Shown piece after piece: positions 24,969 to 32,328 of a DNA stretch of 37,118 nucleotides. Source of the stretch: Paludibacter propionicigenes (GTDB taxonomy: Bacteria > Bacteroidota > Bacteroidia > Bacteroidales > JAFGXI01); the NCBI GenBank assembly GCA_020721655.1, contig DYMG01000008.1, positions 14,685-51,802 of the forward strand, given 5' to 3'. The translations under genes were made by a program, and so were the position numbers. Every line of letters begins with the position of its first letter. Within the stretch, counting starts at the first letter, position 1. The notes beneath the pieces are model-generated. The model did no database searches. It worked only from the letters and a program-made list of their open reading frames with translations, and was not told where the DNA came from.

Positions 24969-26150
24969 ATGTTCGAAAACTTATCATTACTCTCGTTACA
25001 ACAATACTGGTGGATAATTATATCGGTATTAGGTGCATTATTAGTATTTTTGCTATTTGTTCAAGGCGGACAAACTATGATTTACAGATTAGGAAAAACC
25101 GAAACTGAAAGAAAAATGATTGTAAATTCGCTTGGACGAAAATGGGAATTTACTTTTACAACATTGGTTACATTTGGTGGAGCATTTTTCGCATCGTTTC
25201 CATTGTTTTACTCAACAAGTTTTGGCGGTGCATATTGGGTTTGGATGGCTATTCTTTTTGCATTTATTGTGCAAGCTGTTTCTTACGAATACAGAACCAA
25301 AGCAAGCAACTTTTTAGGACAAAAAGTTTACGAAGCATTCTTAATATTTAATGGTTTTGCTGCCACAATTTTACTTGGTGCTGCTGTTTCTACATTCTTC
25401 ACAGGGTCAATGTTTTCGGTAGATAAAATGAACTTAGTGGATTTAACTTCGGGTAGAATGCCTATAATTTCATCGTGGGAAACACCATTTTACGGATTAG
25501 AAGCTATTTGGACTATTGAACACTTGGCATTTATTCAAAACATTGCTTTAGGCTTGTCAATTTTCTTTTTAGCTCGTTTAACCGCTAATTTATACTTCAT
25601 AAACAACATTAACGACGATAACATTTATAAAAGAAGTAAAGATTGCTTGTTAAGAAACACCGTAGCATTCCTTATTTTCTTCTTATTTTGGCTAATTCGT
25701 TTATTATTTATTGATGGATTTGCAGTAAACCCAGAAACCAAAGAAGTTTATCTTGAAAATTATAAATATTTAAATAACTTTTTAGAAATGCCTATAGTTT
25801 TGGTAATATTCCTAATTGGTGTTGTTTTAGTACTTTTTGGCATATTTAAAACTCTATTTCAAAAAGCAAAAAATGGAATTTGGTTTACAGGAATTGGTAT
25901 TGTTTTAGTTGTTTTAGGCTTGTTTTTTATTGCCGGATTTAACAACACATCTTATTATCCTTCAACTTTTAATTTACAACATTCGCTTACAATTGAAAAT
26001 AGTTCATCAAGTCATTTTACACTTACAGCTATGAGCTATGTTTCATTAATGGTTCCATTTGTTTTGGCATATATTTTCTTCGCTTGGAAAGCAATGGACA
26101 AAAAAATGATTGATAAAGAAGAAGTTGAAAACGATTCGCACATGTATTAA
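24969..26150 (+). CDS. cydB: Cytochrome bd ubiquinol oxidase subunit II CydB
   Basis: CydB is the structural partner of CydA and helps form the heme pocket and oxygen channel. The 393-residue protein is highly hydrophobic with about nine membrane segments. It shows the family opening LQQYWWIIISVLGALLVFLL with VQGGQT, then LGRKWEFTFTTLVTFGGAFF and FASFPLFYSTSFGGAYWVWM. An AGGAGA lies shortly before the ATG. It is followed 17 bases later by a 35-codon membrane ORF, then a strong terminator. Confidence 0.96.
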   Translation: MFENLSLLSLQQYWWIIISVLGALLVFLLFVQGGQTMIYRLGKTETERKMIVNSLGRKWEFTFTTLVTFGGAFFASFPLFYSTSFGGAYWVWMAILFAFIVQAVSYEYRTKASNFLGQKVYEAFLIFNGFAATILLGAAVSTFFTGSMFSVDKMNLVDLTSGRMPIISSWETPFYGLEAIWTIEHLAFIQNIALGLSIFFLARLTANLYFINNINDDNIYKRSKDCLLRNTVAFLIFFLFWLIRLLFIDGFAVNPETKEVYLENYKYLNNFLEMPIVLVIFLIGVVLVLFGIFKTLFQKAKNGIWFTGIGIVLVVLGLFFIAGFNNTSYYPSTFNLQHSLTIENSSSSHFTLTAMSYVSLMVPFVLAYIFFAWKAMDKKMIDKEEVENDSHMY

Positions 26151-26167
26151 TTTAAAAATTTAAAATT

Positions 26168-26275
26168 ATGATAACAGAAATAATATCGCTATTTTCTTGG
26201 CCAGTACTAATATATGTATCGTGGTTGATAGTTAATTTTTTTGTAAATAAATTAGAAAAAACAGTAACCAAATAA
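26168..26275 (+). CDS. CydX-like 35-residue small subunit of cytochrome bd (candidate)
   Basis: A short ORF from ATG 26168 to TAA 26275 encodes MITEIISLFSWPVLIYVSWL followed by IVNFFVNKLEKTVTK. It has one membrane helix at about residues 8-27 and a positively charged C-terminal tail. It lies 17 bases after cydB and ahead of the operon terminator. This is the form and place of the small third subunits of bd oxidases (CydX in Proteobacteria, CydS in Geobacillus). Direct sequence similarity to those is slight, so the assignment rests on size, topology and context. Confidence 0.65.
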   Translation: MITEIISLFSWPVLIYVSWLIVNFFVNKLEKTVTK

Positions 26276-26309
26276 ATTGTTTTAGAAGATTCGTTTCATC
26301 TGAAAATTA

Positions 26310-26345
26310 AAAATAGTCTGTCTGAATATTCGGACAGACTATTTT
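26310..26345 (+). terminator. Strong terminator of the cyd operon
   Basis: The arms aaaatagtctgtc and gacagactatttt pair perfectly over 13 bp and can extend by several more pairs into the short loop. The T-rich flank on each side means it could act in both directions. It lies 34 bases after the CydX-like stop codon. Confidence 0.85.
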
Positions 26346-26424
26346 GTTATTATTGTTAGTATAACGGAAAAATTTATTACCATGTGTATAGTTTCACAAA
26401 CTTATTGTTAAAAAACCAATTTTT

Positions 26425-26863
26425 TTAGAACCGTTTCTTGTTTAGTCTTTTACAATTTTTTGCGTTATACTTTGGGGCAACATAAATATTTGGAGATGAT
26501 GTAATTTCAAATTCATTGCTTTCAGCTAATAAATTACCGGAATTATCCTGAATTTTTATTTTATAACCAGGTTCCGGATAGTACATAATTGAATCAATAT
26601 CCCAATTTAATGTATAGTTTCCAGCAATGGTTTCTTCCGGCACACTTGGGGTACAATTTTAACATAACAACCCGTATAGTTTGTACCGGATAAATTTTCA
26701 ATAACAATATTTTGAGTAGAGCCAAGTTCCCATTGTTCATTTAGGGAAGGATGAGTAAAAGAAATTTGAGCCATCAAATTAAAATTTACAAAAAAGAGAA
26801 ATGCAACTGTAAGAATTATTTGCTTTGCAAATAAATTTTTAAAAAAATAATTTGTGTTTTCAT
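26425..26863 (-). pseudogene. Broken gene for a secreted Kre9/KNH-like Ig-fold protein
   Basis: On the minus strand an ATG at 26863 begins MKTQIIF and then hits a stop after 14 codons. Adding one base in the adjacent T/A run restores a signal peptide ending NFNLMAQ. It is followed by ISFTHPSLNEQWELGSTQNI and VIENLSGTNYTGCYVKIVP. A second frame change near 26640 leads into VPEETIAGNYTLNWDI and GYKIKIQDNSGNLLAESNEF. Together this is one Kre9/KNH-type Ig-like domain, with GST.NIVIEN and YKIKIQD signatures. The frame ends after a short basic tail with no sorting domain. Two frameshifts and truncation point to a decayed gene; homopolymer sequencing error could explain one of them. Confidence 0.65.
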
Positions 26864-26943
26864 TATTAAAGATTTAATTTGTGAATACCTACTTCAATAT
26901 CAAAGCATCTGAAAAATATTTTTGAAAATAGAGCGTTCGATGG

Positions 26944-26980
26944 AAAAGTGGTTGTTTCCAAAATAGAAACAACCACTTTT
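26944..26980. terminator. 15-bp perfect hairpin upstream of the methyltransferase cassette
   Basis: The arms aaaagtggttgtttc (26944-26958) and gaaacaaccactttt (26966-26980) are perfectly complementary around a 7-base loop. A run of T follows on the plus strand and A precedes, so it can terminate in either direction. No intact gene ends here on the plus strand, so it may be a remnant of a lost neighbour. Confidence 0.7.
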
Positions 26981-26989
26981 ATTATAGGT

Positions 26990-27025
26990 ACCAATTGTAT
27001 TTATAAAATAGTCCAACCTATTTTA
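26990..27025 (+). repeat. Left inverted repeat of the methyltransferase cassette
   Basis: The segment starts accaattgtatttataaaat. Its first 23 bases are the exact reverse complement of 27949-27971, and 34 of 36 bases match the reverse complement of 27936-27971. It contains a weak internal hairpin (taaaatag/ctatttta). The methyltransferase ATG lies 33 bases downstream, so this arm may also hold part of its promoter. Confidence 0.85.
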
Positions 27026-27058
27026 ATATAAGATTGTATCTTTACAAAAAAATTAAAA

Positions 27059-27823
27059 ATGCGAAAATTTATAAAATTTATAGTTAGAAAAGTTCCACGC
27101 CCATATTTAATAAAATTTAGCTATGCTTTTAGTTGGATTGTAGCAATATTTTATAAAGGAAATAACCATAATTGCCCTATTTGTGAGGGAAATTACAGAA
27201 AATTACTACCTTACGGAAACAAAGGCGACGTTAATAGATTATGTCCTAACTGTCTTTCGCTTGAACGACACAGATTAATTTGGCTTTACTTAAAAAACAA
27301 AACCAATTTTTTTACCGATAATTTAAAATTGTTGCACATAGCTCCAGAACAAACCTTTTATAAACGATTTAGTGCCCTAACTAATATTGACTATTATACA
27401 GGCGATTTAGAATCTCCTTTAGCAAAATATCATTTTGATGTTCACCAAATACCTTTTCCCGACGAAACTTTTGATGTAATTATGTGCAACCACGTTTTGG
27501 AACACGTAACAGACGAATTTAAAGTTACAAAAGAATTTTACAGAGTTCTTAAAAAAGGTGGCTGGGCTATTTTGCAAGTACCTATAAACAATAACTTTGA
27601 AAAAACATACGAAGACCCTACTATTACCGATCCAAAAGAACGCGAAAAACACTTTGGCCAATACGACCACCTTCGTTGGCATGGAAAAGACTATGCCGAA
27701 AGGCTTAGAAAATCGGGCTTAAGAGTTGAAGAAATTAATTACGTAGCCTCATTTTCCGCCCAAGAAATTGAAAAATATAGACTATCAAAAAATGAAATTC
27801 TATTTGTAGCTTTTAAAGATTAA
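27059..27823 (+). CDS. SAM-dependent methyltransferase with N-terminal zinc knuckle
   Basis: The 254-residue protein starts with a basic, weakly hydrophobic N-terminus. A four-Cys knuckle follows (CPICEGNY near residue 39, CPNCLSLERHR near 64), then a class-I methyltransferase fold. The SAM-binding strand reads LLHIAPEQTF. Asp-rich turns include YYTGDLES, and the motif IPFPDETFDVIMCNHVLEHV is typical of methyltransferase type 11. A post-motif strand, ALK-like VLKKGGWAILQVPI, is present. The substrate is unknown. Proteins of this layout occur near polysaccharide or lipid genes in Bacteroidota, but here the gene stands alone between inverted repeats. No transposase is adjacent. Confidence 0.85.
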   Translation: MRKFIKFIVRKVPRPYLIKFSYAFSWIVAIFYKGNNHNCPICEGNYRKLLPYGNKGDVNRLCPNCLSLERHRLIWLYLKNKTNFFTDNLKLLHIAPEQTFYKRFSALTNIDYYTGDLESPLAKYHFDVHQIPFPDETFDVIMCNHVLEHVTDEFKVTKEFYRVLKKGGWAILQVPINNNFEKTYEDPTITDPKEREKHFGQYDHLRWHGKDYAERLRKSGLRVEEINYVASFSAQEIEKYRLSKNEILFVAFKD

Positions 27824-27842
27824 TACCGATTTTTCTTTCAAT

Positions 27843-27880
27843 ATAGTCCAATTTCAACTTCGTCTTATTGGACTATTTTC
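27843..27880 (+). terminator. Hairpin after the methyltransferase gene
   Basis: The arms atagtccaat (27843-27852) and attggactat (27867-27876) pair perfectly over 10 bp and are followed by tttc. An outer, imperfect pair of arms (27821-27830 with 27888-27897, one mismatch) makes a longer stem that starts at the stop codon. It probably terminates the methyltransferase transcript. The agtccaat/attggact arm sequence is the same as in the repeats beside tRNA-Leu. Confidence 0.65.
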
Positions 27881-27899
27881 AAGTATTATCGGCATTAAC

Positions 27900-27917
27900 T
27901 CCCGATTAAAATCGGGA
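27900..27917. repeat. Small palindrome tcccgat-taaa-atcggga
   Basis: Arms of 7 bp are perfectly complementary around a 4-base loop. This CCCGATT...ATCGGG form stands out from the AT-rich surroundings and may be a short dispersed intergenic repeat. No function can be assigned. Confidence 0.6.
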
Positions 27918-27935
27918 CAAGCTATTGTAAATTTA

Positions 27936-27971
27936 TAAAATAGTTTGAACTATTTTATAAATACAATTGGT
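27936..27971 (-). repeat. Right inverted repeat of the methyltransferase cassette
   Basis: This is the reverse complement of 26990-27025 with two mismatches in 36 bases. It contains a hairpin that is intact here: atttataaaatag (27931-27943) pairs with ctattttataaat (27950-27962) around a 6-base loop. It lies 29 bases beyond the stop codon of the Cys-rich FeoB partner gene on the minus strand and could also terminate that transcript. Confidence 0.85.
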
Positions 27972-28000
27972 ATAACAATTAGGCAATTTAACGCAATATA

Positions 28001-28150
28001 TTAATTTTTTAAAGAACAAGCCGAACAGCCTCCACAACAAGTAAATTTCTTTTTCTTACTAAAAATAGGAGATATAGCTTTGTAAATTTTATAAGTAGCT
28101 ATATATAAGCTAATAGCAATAATAAAGTATGTAAATATTTCTTGTATCAT
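28001..28150 (-). CDS. FeoB-associated Cys-rich small membrane protein
   Basis: The 49-residue product has one membrane helix (IFTYFIIAISLYIATYKIYK) and a C-terminal cluster TCCGGCSACSLKN with four cysteines, the pattern of the FeoB-associated Cys-rich membrane protein family. The start at 28150 overlaps the FeoB stop as ATGA, which implies coupled translation. A longer reading to 28234 exists but lies wholly within feoB and is rejected. The role is probably an accessory of ferrous iron import; the mechanism is unknown. Confidence 0.88.
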   Translation of the reverse strand: MIQEIFTYFIIAISLYIATYKIYKAISPIFSKKKKFTCCGGCSACSLKN

Positions 28151-30648
28151 ATAAATAAACTTCCTATTTGATATATTAAAAAAGCCGAAATCCAAGCTAA
28201 AATAGTTGTATAAAATATCATAAATAAAGCCCAACTAAATTTTCCTGTTTCTTGTTTAACTGCTGCTATTGTAGCTATACAAGGGAAATAAATTAAAACA
28301 AAAATTAAAAATGATATAGCCGACAATTTTGTAAAAACCAGTTTACCATAATTATTTCCTGAGGTATATTTTTGTGTTTGCAATTTATGAATTAATGTAG
28401 CTTCACTGTCGTTTTTGTTAGCCTGATAAAGCACACCCATTGTGCTTATTACAATTTCTTTAGCCGCAATCCCCGAAATTAAACTTACTGTCATTTTCCA
28501 ATCGAAACCTAATGGTTGCATTACGGGTTCAAAAAAATGACCAATTTTGCCAATATAAGACTTTTCTTGTTTTGTCGATTCCATTTCGGTTAGCAATGTT
28601 TCAAGCTCTGTTTTTTTTAATTTTTGAAGTTCGGCTTTCTTTGTTAAATTTTGTTCCGATAATATTTTTGAATTATAGAAATTTGTTTTGTGTTCAATTT
28701 TATTTTCATATTTGGTTAAAATATCAGTGTTTTTAGGAAAATAGCCTAAAGCCCAAATTATAATAGATGCTATAAGTATTATTCCTCCCATTTTTTGTAA
28801 ATACTGGCTGGCTTTGTGCCACATGTGTTTTACAGTTACTCGCAAAGTTGGATTTCTGTATGGCGGTAATTCCATAACAAATGGTATTTCCTCTTTATTG
28901 AAAAATATTTTTTTGAATATTATTGCCATTAAGGCAGCTAATAAAATACCAATTATATAGATACCAAAAATAATATTGGCGCCGTTTTCGGGAAAGAATG
29001 CTGTTGTAATTAGTATGTAAACCGGTAATCGTGCCGAGCACGACATAAATGGGTTTATTAAAATTGTAAGAATTCTATCGTTTTTACTTTCTATTGTTCG
29101 TGTCGACATAATTGCCGGAACATTGCACCCAAAACCCATTATTAATGGAATAAATGAACGTCCGTGCAATCCAATTTTATGCATTATTTTATCCATAATA
29201 AAAGCAGCACGAGCCATATAACCAGTATCTTCCATTAAAGAAATGAAGAAAAATAAAATTATTATATTAGGTAAAAAAATAATTACTCCACCAACACCAC
29301 CTATAACTCCTTGTACCAAAAGGTCTTTAAGCATTCCTTCGGGCATATTTTTATCCACAACATTAGAAATAAAGTTTACAAAACTATCAATCCATTCCAT
29401 TGGGTAGTTTCCAATAGTAAAAGTAGTTTGAAACATTACCCACATAAAAAAGAAAAATAATGGGAATCCAAAAAGTTTATGTGTTAAAAATGTATCAATA
29501 ATATCTGTTCTACTTACATTTTCTAATTTTTCTTTTACAAAAGTTTCTTTTAGTGCTCCTGCAATAAAACCATATTTTTGGTCTGTAATTAGGGTTTCCG
29601 AGTCTTCTTTAAAATTATTTTCTAATTTAGCTATTTCTTGTTGTGTAATTTCTTTAATTTCAGCGTAATTGGCACTTTGTTTAACAATTTTATCAATATG
29701 GTCATCTTTTTCTAACAATTTTATCGATATAAATCTAGATGAGATTTTATCTGTAATTTTGGGGGTTTCTTTTATTTTTTGTTGAATGTTTGTTATTGAT
29801 TTTTCAACTCCTTTGCCGTAGTTTATATGAATATGACGAACTGACTTTTCGCGGTCTTCAAAAACTTCAACAACTTTGTTAAATAACTCTTTAATGCCTT
29901 CGCCTTTAGAAGAAATTGTTGGAATCATTGGAATTCCTATCATTTTTCCTAATGAGTCGAAGTTTAATTTGTTTCCACTTTTTTTAAGTTCATCGAACAT
30001 ATTTAAAGCAACCACAGTTTTAATATCCATATCTATAAGCTGTGTGGTTAAATATAAATTTCGTTCTAAATTCGATGCATCTATTACGTTTATAATAATA
30101 TCAGGTTGGTCGTTTAAAATATGGTATCTAACATATAGTTCTTCTGCTGTGTATGCTGTAAGTGAGTATGTTCCGGGTAAATCGGTAATTTTAAATGTGT
30201 ATTCGCCTTGTTTAAATTCGGCAAGTTTAGAATCTACAGTAACTCCGCTGTAATTTCCTACACTTTCTTTAGAGTTTGAAGCAAAATTAAAGAGTGTAGT
30301 TTTGCCACAATTGGGGTTGCCAACAAGTGCAACTGTAATTATTTTTCCTTTTTCTTTTGCCGATATTTTTAATGTGTTTTCATCTATAACGCCATTAAAA
30401 TCGGGATTAAATAGTTGGGCTTCTGTTTCCGAAATAACCTCAATAAGTTCTGCTTCGCTTCGTCTAAGAGAAACGTTGTAATCCATTATTTTGTATTCGA
30501 TAGGGTCTTTTAGTGGGGCGTTTTTTAAAACAGTAATTAACTGACCTTTTACAAAGCCCATTTCAATAATTCGTTTTCTAAAAGCACCTCTACCTTTAAC
30601 TTTTACAATAATTGCTCTGTCGCTGTTATTTAATTCAGATAGCTTCAA
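28147..30648 (-). CDS. feoB: FeoA-FeoB fusion, ferrous iron transporter
   Basis: This 833-residue protein joins FeoA to FeoB. Residues ~1-72 form a FeoA SH3-like domain (IEMGFVKGQLITVLKNAPLK). A G-protein domain follows with G1 GNPNCGKTTLF near residue 110, the G3 DLPGTYSL and the G4-like ALNMFDE. A helical linker and about nine membrane segments with the Gate motifs MGFGCNVPA and NPFMSCSARLPVY come next. It imports Fe(II) across the inner membrane. The start is TTG at 30648, since a stop codon lies two codons upstream in frame. The stop overlaps the Cys-rich partner. FeoAB fusions are common in Bacteroidota. Confidence 0.95.
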   Translation of the reverse strand: MKLSELNNSDRAIIVKVKGRGAFRKRIIEMGFVKGQLITVLKNAPLKDPIEYKIMDYNVSLRRSEAELIEVISETEAQLFNPDFNGVIDENTLKISAKEKGKIITVALVGNPNCGKTTLFNFASNSKESVGNYSGVTVDSKLAEFKQGEYTFKITDLPGTYSLTAYTAEELYVRYHILNDQPDIIINVIDASNLERNLYLTTQLIDMDIKTVVALNMFDELKKSGNKLNFDSLGKMIGIPMIPTISSKGEGIKELFNKVVEVFEDREKSVRHIHINYGKGVEKSITNIQQKIKETPKITDKISSRFISIKLLEKDDHIDKIVKQSANYAEIKEITQQEIAKLENNFKEDSETLITDQKYGFIAGALKETFVKEKLENVSRTDIIDTFLTHKLFGFPLFFFFMWVMFQTTFTIGNYPMEWIDSFVNFISNVVDKNMPEGMLKDLLVQGVIGGVGGVIIFLPNIIILFFFISLMEDTGYMARAAFIMDKIMHKIGLHGRSFIPLIMGFGCNVPAIMSTRTIESKNDRILTILINPFMSCSARLPVYILITTAFFPENGANIIFGIYIIGILLAALMAIIFKKIFFNKEEIPFVMELPPYRNPTLRVTVKHMWHKASQYLQKMGGIILIASIIIWALGYFPKNTDILTKYENKIEHKTNFYNSKILSEQNLTKKAELQKLKKTELETLLTEMESTKQEKSYIGKIGHFFEPVMQPLGFDWKMTVSLISGIAAKEIVISTMGVLYQANKNDSEATLIHKLQTQKYTSGNNYGKLVFTKLSAISFLIFVLIYFPCIATIAAVKQETGKFSWALFMIFYTTILAWISAFLIYQIGSLFI

Positions 30649-30662
30649 ATATTACTTTTTTA

Positions 30663-30693
30663 CAAATTTATATTAATATTAGAGTTTATGCAA
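30663..30693 (-). promoter_or_regulatory. Promoter of feoAB
   Basis: On the minus strand a TTG (30693-30691) is followed by 20 bases and TAAATTTG (30670-30663), an exact -7 match, 14 bases before the TTG start codon. The 5' leader would be very short. A 5-bp-arm palindrome, TTTGC-tagt-GCAAA, lies just upstream at 30711-30724 and could be an operator, but is weak. Confidence 0.6.
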
Positions 30694-30733
30694 TCGCTAT
30701 ATGTTGGTATTTTGCTAGTGCAAATATCTTTAA

Positions 30734-31531
30734 TTATGGATTTGTTTTATAAATTTTTACTTTGTTGTAATCAATGTTTTCAATTATCGATAAAGTATTT
30801 TTAAGTTGCAATATACTTCCGGAAGTGTAAAAATGGTAGTAATTTTCGTTTTCCGTATTTAGTGTATTTTTAATAAGCTCTAATGTTCGCAAAGCTACTG
30901 CTGGTGCAGGATTTATTATGTCAACATTCTCCATTCCGTCAATTTGTTTAATTAATTTGCACAAAAATGGATAGTGTGTACAACCAAGCACTAATTGGTC
31001 TATCTCTTTATCAATTAAAGGTTTAATACATTTATTTAGTGTTTTTATAGCTTTGTCGGAATAAATATTATTAGATTCAACAAGTTCTACTAAACCTTCC
31101 CCAATTTGCACAAAAACTTGTGTGTCTTTGGCATATATTTCGGTTGTTTTTTTTAAATGCGAGCCTCTTATTGTTCCTTCGGTAGCTAAAACGCCTATTT
31201 TTTTATTTTTAGTGTTTATGGCTGCCGGTTTTACTGCGGGCTCCATTCCTACAAATGGCAAATTATATTCCTTACGCAATGTAGATATGGCAGCGGCTGT
31301 TGCTGTATTACAGGCTACAACAATAATTTTACAGTTTTGCGAAATTAAAAAATCTACAATTTTTCTCGATAAATTAATTATTTCTTCATCGGTTTTTGTG
31401 CCATACGGACAATTTTTACTATCAGCAAAATAAATAATGTTTTCTGAAGGTAGTATTTTTACTATTTCTCGCCATACAGAAAGCCCTCCAACCCCAGAAT
31501 CGAAAACACCTATAGGAGAATTATTGCTCAT
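30734..31531 (-). CDS. murI: Glutamate racemase MurI
   Basis: MurI makes D-glutamate for the MurD step of peptidoglycan synthesis. The 265-residue protein has the opening IGVFDSGVGGLSV, the first catalytic Cys in VACNTATAAA, and the second in LGCTHYPFL. Both are needed for the two-base mechanism. The length is normal. The ATG overlaps the stop of the upstream hypothetical membrane gene by 4 bases (ATGA), so the two are coupled. It is the last gene of the pssA-purS-hypothetical-murI unit. Confidence 0.96.
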   Translation of the reverse strand: MSNNSPIGVFDSGVGGLSVWREIVKILPSENIIYFADSKNCPYGTKTDEEIINLSRKIVDFLISQNCKIIVVACNTATAAAISTLRKEYNLPFVGMEPAVKPAAINTKNKKIGVLATEGTIRGSHLKKTTEIYAKDTQVFVQIGEGLVELVESNNIYSDKAIKTLNKCIKPLIDKEIDQLVLGCTHYPFLCKLIKQIDGMENVDIINPAPAVALRTLELIKNTLNTENENYYHFYTSGSILQLKNTLSIIENIDYNKVKIYKTNP

Positions 31532-32034
31532 TTAAAATTGCTTTTTAGTTTTTGCTTTTCTTCTATTTTTTTCAGCTTTTTTTCGTATCTATCAATAAAA
31601 TAGTTAGATTGTTCGGTAAATTTAACTTTTTCACTAAAATTTGAGACAAAATATTCTTTTATCTGTATTCTGGTTTTAAAGGTTAAAAAATCCAAGCTAA
31701 TTACTATTGTTTTGATTGGTGAATAAATGTAAATTTTAGTTCCTTTAAAATTAATTTCAGATATTTCGTTAATATTAATTTGTGCTTGTTTGGTAAATGG
31801 TAATTGTTTGTAAAACAGAATATTACCAGTGGCTTTTAAATATCTTGTATTGCCAAAAAGTTTATGTTCAAAGGCAATAATAATAATAATTAGTGCAAAT
31901 ATTAAATAATATAAATTGTTAAGCACAAAAAAACCATTAGTTATATAGTATTGATAGTTTACATAAAACAACACAATTGCTAACGGTAATAGTATGTATT
32001 TATTTGAAAATGATGATTTTAGCCCTATAATCAT
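31528..32034 (-). CDS. Hypothetical two-helix membrane protein, possible bacterial PH-like domain
   Basis: I do not recognise a named family. The 168-residue product has two hydrophobic segments at about residues 12-30 and 38-56. A soluble region follows whose alternating strand pattern (FKGTKIYIYSPIKTIVISLD) resembles small membrane-linked PH-like domains. The C-terminus is a Lys/Glu-rich helix (RYEKKLKKIEEKQKLK). It lies 32 bases after purS and overlaps murI by 4 bases. A role cannot be given; linkage to envelope genes on both sides is the only hint. Confidence 0.7.
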   Translation of the reverse strand: MIIGLKSSFSNKYILLPLAIVLFYVNYQYYITNGFFVLNNLYYLIFALIIIIIAFEHKLFGNTRYLKATGNILFYKQLPFTKQAQININEISEINFKGTKIYIYSPIKTIVISLDFLTFKTRIQIKEYFVSNFSEKVKFTEQSNYFIDRYEKKLKKIEEKQKLKSNFK

Positions 32035-32066
32035 AAACTTATTAGTTTATAAATATTACAAAAAAG

Positions 32067-32324
32067 CTATTCTTCAATTTTAGTTACAGAATATTCGTAA
32101 AATTCCATTACTTGGTTTGACAGAATTTTTTTGCAAGCCTCTTCTATTTTTGCTTCTGCAACTTGCAAATTTTCTGCCTCAATTTGCAAAGTAATGCGTT
32201 TTCCTATTCTAACATTTTCTACTGTTTTAAAACCAATGTTGTGCATACTTGCAGTTACGGCTTTTCCTTGTGGGTCTAATAATGCTTTTAGTGGCATTAC
32301 GTTAATATCGGCATTAAATTTCAT
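32067..32324 (-). CDS. purS: Phosphoribosylformylglycinamidine synthase subunit PurS
   Basis: PurS is the small subunit of the three-part FGAM synthase (PurL-PurQ-PurS) of purine synthesis. The 85-residue protein has the family pattern DINVMPLKALLDPQGKAV, then IGFKTVENVRIGKRI, and the C-terminal CKKILSNQVMEFYEYSV. Length and domain are normal for a stand-alone PurS. purL and purQ are not nearby. It is 4 bases after pssA, an operon partner with no evident pathway link. Confidence 0.9.
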   Translation of the reverse strand: MKFNADINVMPLKALLDPQGKAVTASMHNIGFKTVENVRIGKRITLQIEAENLQVAEAKIEEACKKILSNQVMEFYEYSVTKIEE

Positions 32325-32328
32325 TTTA

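Noticed and set aside
28151-28234. Longer start for the Cys-rich FeoB partner
   Set aside because: The extension lies entirely within feoB and the ATG at 28150 gives the expected family length with ATGA overlap.
30711-30724. Iron-responsive operator before feoAB
   Set aside because: The palindrome has only 5-bp arms and does not match a Fur box; chance is likely in AT-rich DNA.
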